Source of the DNA: Owenia fusiformis
Taxonomy: Eukaryota; Annelida; Polychaeta; Sabellida; Oweniidae
Length of the DNA stretch: 64,000 nucleotides
Assembly (NCBI GenBank): GCA_903813345.2
Contig: CAIIXF020000008.1
Location: forward strand, 14,118,822 to 14,182,821
Reading direction: 5' to 3'
The translations under genes and the position numbers were made by a program. Shown here in pieces: positions 55,531 through 64,000 of the stretch. The stretch's first letter is position 1; every line of letters starts with the position of its first letter. The notes below the pieces were generated by a model. The model worked only from the letters and a program-made list of their open reading frames with translations, did not search any database and had not been told where the DNA came from.

Positions 55531-58500
55531 CTGGTGGTTTTGAAATTTGAAAGTGTTTTTAAAGACAAGGCATTAACATGCAAATTGTCACGACCATTTG
55601 TTACAAACTCCGAACGCAGTCACAAAAAATGTTGGCAGACGATATCACCAGATTTGATGGTGACATAAAAACATACGTCATCAAGTATCATGTTTGGTCA
55701 GTGATGAAACCGACAGTGATTCTAGATTACTAAATGTATGCGAGGAATATATTGCACAACATCCTCAGCAAACGATTTCATTAGCAAATCGTAATTCATT
55801 AATATTGATTTTTGAATATTCAAGTTAGACAAATCAACATCTTTTAATTTTGTTATATAAGGGGAGGGGGTGCAAACCATAATGAAATTAACACAAATAA
55901 AGAAACAAAACAATCGGATATTATTTTAAACAATTCTGTACAGTTCATATTATGTTCACTAATATTAATAAATACATTTTTACAAATTAAAGTCGTAGGT
56001 CCAATTTTGCATGAGACAATCTGGATTTCTATATAAAGTGAATTCTACAGCCAATTATGCCACAGTTTTACATCCTTTAGAAAACACAATTCAGGCCCAA
56101 ATTAATTCCTTGCTTTGATTAAATTCTGGTCACACTTATGTCAACTAAAGATCTCTAAAATTCTCTAAAGTTTCTTCCAATGGTTTCTTGCTACCTGGAT
56201 GAAAATTCATTCAGGAATAAATCTGTAGCATCTATTCAAAATACTTTCAGCCAGTTTATATATTGGATGTTTATTATTACTTTCATTACTATAATACATG
56301 CATACCTTTGTTTATATTCCATAATTCACCTACATGATTCTACATATGTTCATCCTCACTGTACATATTATACTTCACCATATTTACACATTGTTTTGGG
56401 GTTGATAGTTTGAACTGGCGGATCAATGATTTAATGATTCTGGAACAATTGCTATAAGTTAATAATGAATATTATATAGACAGTCCAGCAGTTGAGGGAA
56501 TAACCCCACATGGCTCTATAAATACAAAATAAAATGAGCTTGAAGTTCACTAGACAAGTTTTACTGAATTTATACCTTGCATGGACAATACTAACTACCT
56601 TATTCTAGTTGAGTGAAAAAATGTCTTCGTCACAATTTTTGGGAAAACACATTCTCCAAAAGCATGATCTCTGAATTATCCACTAGCAATTCTGGATCTC
56701 CATGCCTCACATTTGGAGAATGGAGACAACATAAATCATCCTTTAAGTTTTAACATATCTCTCTAAACTTGAACAAGTTTCAAGATATATCTCTAAACTT
56801 GAATTATTATATAAATCATGAGCTTTATGCTGTATGAATTCATAAATGTGCTCAATCATGCAAGTCCCAATAAATAATAAATATCCCAATTATTTGATGA
56901 CATGCATGACATTTCACATTTCTAACAGGCTACCCTTATTCCAAAATTACAAGCTGCTTTGTTAAATACAGAACTCAGTGCTGTAAACCTAGTACGAAAT
57001 TCAAGAAGAAATTTTCTGAACATGCACTTTTAAAGTCTTATGTTGACTTTTCGAAACTGAATTTCACAAATCATGATTCAAGTGATACTGCAGCATTCAC
57101 AATATATTTCACTTCTTCCCCTGGTGAATTTTCGCATGCAATGAAATGTGATATGAGCAATACTATGCCTATGACAGTAAAGCCCAAATGTAAATTCTAC
57201 TGCTGTCAGAAATTCCATAATATATGGAATACATATTAAACATGCCTCCCCGGATATAGGTAAAGATTTTTTGTGACTTGTTCTTAACTTAGAATCACAT
57301 GGACGTGTACAAAGGGTCGTTAACAGAAAGTTCATAGAACCCCTTCTACAGGCTCATCTAGCACCAATTCATATTGTTTAAATACAATTACCTAGTACAG
57401 GCCAGCACTGAAAAGAAAACCATTAATCACTCTTAAAGGGGCATTCCTTGCCAAGCAATTTCTCTCCTAATAAGGTAGCTAAAAAAAAAATATGCTTTCC
57501 ATATTTAGCAAGACATTGGCAATTTAAAAAGATGGATGTGTACTGGAAAATAAGTACTCTATTTTTAAATGATCAATACTGATCATATCGAAGCATTTTC
57601 TGGAGTTGCTAAATATGGAGAGTGTGTATTGGTTATAGCTACCATATCAGAAGAGAAATGGTCTAAAAAGGAATATCCCTTATAAACTCAAGTTAAACTG
57701 TTAATTTGTAAACTGTTAATTACAATCAGTTACAGGCTAACATGGAAAATCAATTCATTCTGATCTCATATATTTTAACAAGCGCTAATGAAAATTACCA
57801 ATTTGAAGGGAAAGTATATACTGTACACTTAGTTTGTTAAAATGTCCCTGAACAGTTTTAACCAAAAATGTATAGTTACTATTGCATCAAGCTGCACAGT
57901 AGTACAGTAAAACATGTTAACTGGCATCTAACATATCTTTACTCCTTTGACCATTTGCAAGAAATGTTTACATTCAACTGAGATTTTTGCAAGCGGAACA
58001 CCTCCCATAAGTGCAACATGTTTGTAATGTAAAAGGCTTCCACCTGCACAGGTTTTACTGTACCCTGTAAACTTCATAGTAAAACTTGGCAGCAAACAAC
58101 ATTTAGAACTCCAACATCTTTGTGTGTTTATATGTTGCAGCTGTTGCTTATATGAGGCAATGGAAGAAAATAACATGTCAGAAAATGTACTGATAAGAAA
58201 TGGAAATTCAGTTTGACCACAATTACATGTTTACTTACACAATTATATATTTCTTACTTTTTGATCATATTCTGGTCAACTCTCAAACTGCACTTTATAT
58301 CAATTTAGCATTACTATAAAACCTGTATTAGTGACATCATATATAGTGAAGATTTTTGGCAGCATCAATTTTGTACATGACACTCATGATAGTGAACACC
58401 TACCAACAATGAAGATTTATTGTGTTCACTATACACAGGTATTACTGTACAATATGTTCACGACCGTGACAAAACACCCCATATTAAACAATATAGGATA

Positions 58501-59434
58501 ATACACATCCAATAAGTGTAATGCAATAATAGAAGTTATTAACTTCCAACTCATTAAAAGCTCAAGATTTCATTTTAATATATAACACCAACTTAATAAA
58601 AATGCCAGATCTATAAAAATCAATCATATTTTACAAGTTTGAAAGTGAATATGACACACTTTTTAACATTGCATACAGTACTTGAGGTATTACATCCACA
58701 GACTTTTACAATCACTTTAAGCATACTTTTACAATCCAGCAAATATTTATTAGACCTGGACAGTTTCATGTAGCAAGCTTGTGTGTAAACTTCAATGAGG
58801 TTCACACCTTATGAACTTGATCAATGAAAATATCCATTATACGTATAAGCCACAGAGGTTATATTGACCTTCTGTGAAGAGTACAAAACTGCCTCAGAAG
58901 GATAAAGCTCAAAATCGACTGCTTCATTTTTTTAAACAAGTGATGATGTGTTAACCTCCAGTTAAACAAGAAATATTTTTTCATCATTCTTAAAAATTCT
59001 TGATTTTTTGCAGGACTTGATAAACGAACAAGTGTGATTAACACGACACATGTATAGCTGTATTGCTCCTTAACATAATCCTTGTATATTACCATACTCT
59101 ATGTATGGTTACAATTTATCGTACAAGTACAAATATGATGTACATTGTACAGTACAAGACTGGCTTCAAGTAACAAAATGTACAACAGATTATTCTGAAA
59201 TATTCGGAACTGATTCGGCAATTAAATAAATATGATGCATTTCATTCTAACAGCTCAACATACCTGCCGGAGATCTCAAATAAGTTGATTTTTATATCAT
59301 GAGTAGCTCAAACATTTTCAAGGTATGCTGTGTCCAAAAAGCTTTTTATAGAGTCCCCTGTTCATGCATTTTATTTCTGAAAGCCAGCCCTGATTAATTA
59401 ATTCGTTAAAGTCTACCTAAACTGTTACTATGTA
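55531..59434. other. Non-coding region downstream of striatin
   Basis: No ORF with recognisable homology. The part just below 59,435 is presumably striatin 3' UTR; a reverse-strand AATAAA lies near 59,370. A segment at 55,590-55,690 with GGTGACAT is an inverted relative of 43,925-44,010. Confidence 0.55.
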
Positions 59435-62400
59435 TCATACAAATACTTTAGCTAGAGCGTCCGCCCCTGCACTAGCAATGTATGGTTTAGAGGGGTGGAA
59501 CGCAACATTGTGTATTGACTCATCGAATTTTTTACGATGAGATGTGATTTCTTGTACACATGTTTTATTGTCCAAATTCCATAAACGTATAGAACAGTCA
59601 TGACCTGGAAAATCAAAATGAATAAAATATTAGGTAATCCTTTGTAAGAGATATAACTCTTATCCAGTTATTCAGTCTGTGAATCTAATTGCCAATGTGT
59701 AATCCGAAAATACACTATATTTTCTCCTGTAGGTAGCTAGCATCATTTCATATGGCATAATACTAATGGTAATAAGATGGCAATGAAAGCCAAGTGTGGT
59801 ATCGTGATCAAAATTACAAAATCATATATAAAGGTCAGAGGGTGCAGTGGCTACTCAATTGGAAATCAGGGTAAAATGAAAATTGTAGATTTAAACTAAC
59901 AAAAAATTGTTAAATTGTGACATTATTCATGAACAAATATGATAGTCGGATTCTCACAAAGTGATCAAAATAAATTATACTAAGATAAATGAAAAACAGC
60001 CTTATTTGTAAAATACATACTTCCTGATAATAAATACAGTCCATTTGGATCAACTGCTAAGCTAGTAACTGCATCAAGATGGGCAACCATGGAGTGAACC
60101 AGCTTGCCTAAAATACATACAATTTCACAGATCTTAAAGATACAATTTCACAGATCTTAAAGGTCATATGTAAAATGTAAGACATTTAGGATAAGATATT
60201 TAGCAATGGATTTAGCAGATGTAACATTTTATAGTTTTTCATGAAAATCAATTTCAACACTGTGAATATTAACAAAAACAAGTAATGTGGATGGTTATAT
60301 TTAACCTTTCCAGTATAACAGCTTAAATATTTGCAAAGTAACATTTTATTCACTTCTTATCAATGAAGTGTCTTAATTAATTCAGATATTTCTGAAGTAT
60401 ATTTTTTTTCGTTTATGCCATCGTAATATAACCGAATAAATTATGTAACGTAATATTGCATACTTCTGAAATATAAATACATAGGTTCTCATATAACAGT
60501 CCCATCTATTCAAGGGGATGTGGAAAAACAAATTGACTGAACAATAGCCTATTACATACCTGTATTATTATCAAAGAACCTAATATGCCTATCCTCGTGT
60601 GCAGTAATTGTGACTGGCAGAGTTGGATGACTAATCACTTGGTTTATCTGGCCTCCTGCTTCTAAAAAAATCAAGTTCTCTTTAGAGTTTTATGCAAATT
60701 GGAATTTCACATGGAATGCCTAAAGTTCAGTGACAGTTCATCAATGTTCAACTGCCTTTAGATGAAATTCATTGCCGTTTGTTGTCTGCATTGAAATAAT
60801 TATAATGAATGTTTTAAAATATCACCACTCTGAGACAGAGACAAGTGTAACTGTCAAGTAAGGTATAATCAGATAAAAAAAGTCCATTCTATAGATATCA
60901 CTCATAATTAACACTCAGTTTTAATAACAGTACCACTCACAAACTCTGTTCAACCTTTCAAGCACTTGTTTTGAAATGTTTCTTGAAACCCTGGAGATAT
61001 GCATTTGAAATATAAAGGCAGTCCTACCTGATTCTCCTTTGCTCTCTAGTTTTATGATTTCCTTACAAGTTTCAAGGTCAAATATGTATGTATTTGCTGA
61101 AGTATAGCTAGTGACCATCTGTCCAGGCTCACAGCGAACAAAGTCCACTGACGTAGGAACACCAGGTTCTGAAAAACATGCCATTAAAATGAAAGGGCAT
61201 CAAAATGAAAATACATTAACACGACAAAATGTCACCACAAGTTATTAGAAATACATGTCATTACAAGTGTCATAGAGTGTTACAATTACTAACTAGTCAC
61301 CAATGCCAAGTGTTGGTCAAAAATAATGGTATCTAAAATATTATGTATCCACCTGATTGAAATTACAAATATTAATTTACACTGTCACTTTAGATGTCAG
61401 GTTTTGTGAAACATTAAACAACTTCCAATATATTGAATGTAATTGTACTCGTGGCTTGAATGGACTAGCCTTGAATGAATTATTCAACAAAGGCAATTTT
61501 TCATTTTCTTATAGAAAAGAATAGAATGTGTAAATAATTTACCATTTTCAGCTTTATAAGTGCTAAGTAGTGGAGTCTTTGTACCAGGTGACCAGAGTTT
61601 CACTGTTCCATCAGCTGAACATGACAACACTTGCAACTTAGAGCTATGTATAGACAAGCCCCAGACAGCATCAGTATGGGCCACTAAAGTGTCCTGCAGT
61701 ACACTACAATCTGAAACCACATAATTACACTTGCACCTTAGAACTATGTATAGACAAGCCCCAGTCAGCATCAGTGTGGGCCACTAGAGTATCCTGCAGT
61801 ACACTACAATTTGAAATCACATAATTACACTTGCAACTTAGAGCTATGTATAGACAAGCCCCAGTCAGCATCAGTGTGGGCCACTAGTGTATCCTGCAGT
61901 ACACTACAATCTGAAATCACATAATTACACTTGCAACTTAGAGCTATGTATAGACAAGCCCCAGACAGCATCAGTATGGGCCATTAGTGTGCCCTGCAGT
62001 ACTACAATCTGAAATCACATAATTACACTTGCAACTTAGAGCTATGTATAGACAAGCCCAAGACAGCATCAGTATGGGTCACTAGTGTATCCTGCAAAAC
62101 ACTACAATCTAAAATTATGAAAGGGTAATAGATCATTAATGAAAATCATAGAATCTGGTAAAATAAATATCTAGTCAAATGTAGTCAAAGAAATACCTAT
62201 CCCTATGCAATTTTATACACATCTTAACAAAGAAAAAAATATTTCCAGATTTTGAAAAATGCATGTATTAAAACACAATCATAAAACTTTGCATTCTACT
62301 AGGTTGTTCAATAAGTTCACAAAAATACTCTCAGTTTAAAGGTTTTAATATTTTTTCATGAAATTTTCCAAAAATATCTGGTTATTGATTCGGGAAGTAT

Positions 62401-64000
62401 CAGCATCTCTTATTTAATTGGTCAAAAATATTGGTTACTGTGGTAATTAGACTTTTGAGTAGGCAGGCAGACTGGTTTACTATATTCATTTAAATTTCCT
62501 ACTCACCAAAAGAATCGTAAGGATCTATATTTGAGTTGGGGATGTTCCAGCATCGTATGGTAGAGTCAGCTCCACCACTGTAACAATGCTCTCCTGTAGG
62601 GTCGACAGCCAGACACAGCACTGGACCTACGTGAGCTCTAAATGTATACACTGGTTCAACATCTAAAGAAGCTGTCCTGTAAAGCAATGATAAACATGAC
62701 ATGGCATTTCATTGGCTTGCTTATGATTAGATGTCTAATGCCTCAGTCACATTTGATCTACAGCAACAGTACGGCAGCTGTAGCTTCCCAAAATTAAGAG
62801 AAATATGCACAGTAAAATATAGGGATAAGCAGTACGTTGTAGATTTTCTCTATTGATTTTGTGAATCTATCTTTAGTGACGGCTTACATTTAATTTTCAT
62901 ATTCAACAACTTACTGCTCAATATGTTCCAAATGGACTTAACTCAAGAGCTTCACAAGCAGGAATACACTTACTTTTTAGCGGGTACAGTTTTATGAAGA
63001 TTCCACAGCTTGAGGGTGTGATCCTCAGAAGCTGTGATTAGAACTGGTTCTACAGGGTGGAAAGCAAGGGCACGCACCCCATCAAAATGACTTCGTAAAG
63101 TGTATTTTGCATTCCATGTTTTTCTAAAGGCTTCTTTGTTAGAAGATATCTAAAATAGAAAATCAGTTAAGTGGTAGTTCTTTGTTATGAATTCACATGG
63201 TTTATAAGCCTATCACTAAGAGCAACTAGTTTCAAGGTAGAACCATTTCCTCCATTGTCATGAAAATTGCAAAATTTCCATAGGTTGAATAATTAATTAT
63301 TTACGTTTTGGAATTGACTTCATTGACTTATTCTAAAATTCTGCGTTTAAATTTAAAGATATCGGGGTTATTTCATGTACAAGAAAATACATTCAATATA
63401 TTTCATTACAATATACTAAGTATATGTCTTACATCATATCCTAAGGATTCTGCATCATTGCTTATTGTGAGGCCAGCCAGGTCTCCTAAACCTAATGCAG
63501 CTTCCAGGGCCTCATCTTCACCTGGTACTCCTATAATATGTTTGCTACCTCGTCCTGGAACATGTATAACATGGTTTACTTACATGCAATAATACATGAT
63601 TTTTACTGCCTCTTCTATTCTTAGTTCACCTTGGAATGTCATCTTGACCTGAATAATTTATGAAATCATCCTCTTTCATCTGGTAGAAGGATTCAATTCA
63701 AAGAAATGTGTTTGCCATGTTTTCAGTGAAGCATGTTCAATTGCACTAAATCTTTGAGAAAACATGAAGGGTAAATGAGAATTACATCGACACTTACTCA
63801 TCAGAAATTAGATCGTCTGTCTAAATTGGCAAAATATAAAAATAACCAACAAGATTCATCTATCAAAGCAACCTCAAATTAAACAAAATGGTGCTGAAAT
63901 ATGACATCATCCCAAGAACATTAAAAAAAATTCCAGTATATCGCAAAACTGACATTGTCCTTTAATCATACTCACCATCTTCCTCTATTGCCCCTGGATC
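59435..64000 (-). CDS. STRN: Striatin-family protein, C-terminal exons (WD40 propeller), partial
   Basis: Nine exons on the minus strand: 64,000-63,976 (continues beyond), 63,554-63,433, 63,149-62,974, 62,676-62,507, 61,693-61,543, 61,168-61,028, 60,661-60,560, 60,107-60,021 and 59,604-59,435 (stop TGA). All internal boundaries have AG and GT. The products read as striatin WD40 repeats: FRKTWNAKYTLRSHFDGVRA, ITASEDHTLKLWNLHKTVPA, DVEPVYTFRAHVGPV, SCSADGTVKLW, ITAHEDRHIRFFDN, and SAGADALAKVFV at the end. Striatins are scaffold subunits of PP2A in STRIPAK complexes, and the C-terminal propeller is a protein-interaction surface. The caveolin-binding and coiled-coil N-terminus lie outside the window. 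No lesion was seen. Confidence 0.95.
61729..62110 (-). repeat. Four tandem copies of the start of a striatin exon, in the intron
   Basis: Units of about 100 bp start at about 61,729, 61,829, 61,929 and 62,027. Each copies the acceptor and first 60-65 nt of the exon at 61,693-61,543 plus adjacent intron. None contains that exon's donor, so they look like decoy acceptors or unused exon starts. Confidence 0.88.

Noticed and set aside
40245-55670. TGTCACC/GGTGACA inverted pairs at 40,249, 40,455, 43,970 and 55,644 as ends of one giant element
   Set aside because: The flanks at 40.2 kb differ from those at 43.9 and 55.6 kb. Only the last two are inverted relatives, and the sequence between them holds unrelated elements, so they are treated as dispersed repeats.
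1-64000. tRNA, rRNA or CRISPR features
   Set aside because: No clover-leaf with the right consensus boxes, no rRNA sequence and no spacer-repeat array was recognised; the tandem arrays have no spacers.

Overview
The window is animal nuclear DNA. The right end (59,435-64,000, minus strand) carries the last nine exons visible of a striatin gene, with GT-AG introns. The rest is AT-rich, repeat-laden DNA. Foldback DNA elements and a tandem-repeat element resembling bivalve 'pearl' elements suggest a marine invertebrate, possibly a mollusc. The species cannot be fixed from sequence alone.

The left 40 kb is a head-to-tail cluster, all on the plus strand, of an env-bearing Ty3/Gypsy-type LTR retroelement. 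Three families, here called A, B and C, can be told apart by their LTRs. The most complete copy is B (1-5,818 plus 11,772-about 17,206). It has the gag 3' end with a CCHC knuckle; pol with protease, RT, RNase H, integrase and chromodomain; env; a short spliced ORF with a TQT[ED] dynein-light-chain-type motif; a small RING-finger ORF; a long structured 3' region; and a 3' LTR. A complete family A element (5,819-11,771, two 99%-identical LTRs, 4-bp duplication CATG) sits at the start codon of env B. It carries only env, TQT ORF and RING ORF, with no gag-pol. Downstream lie truncated A copies (17,223-19,793 and 19,794-25,811), a 23-base assembly gap, two C copies (25,835-31,403 and 31,404-36,560; env, TQT ORF, no RING; each env with one nonsense codon), and a recombinant B fragment (36,574-40,104).

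The copies suggest a shared expression scheme. A splice donor (GTGAGT or GTAAGT, preceded by A) lies just upstream of each env start that retains its 5' end. An acceptor (CAG before TGGC) lies just after each env stop. Splicing out env would place A next to TG and create the AUG of the TQT protein, so env would be the intron of the accessory gene. In B, C1 and C2 a 53-70 nt exon without ATG lies between an upstream acceptor and this donor, which resembles the multiply spliced mRNAs of complex retroviruses. The 3' regions contain two candidate structured RNAs with compensatory changes: a pseudoknot-like element shared by A and C, and a UNCG-hairpin element shared by B and C.

From 40.2 to 55.7 kb I see no convincing gene. 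This part is a nest of DNA elements: a 1-kb TIR element with an internal palindrome, a 6.2-kb foldback with about 0.95-kb arms holding two smaller inverted-repeat elements, a 1.7-kb element with about ten 161-bp tandem units, and a 4.4-kb foldback with a 0.6-kb hairpin. From 55.7 to 59.4 kb nothing was recognised; part may be striatin 3' UTR.
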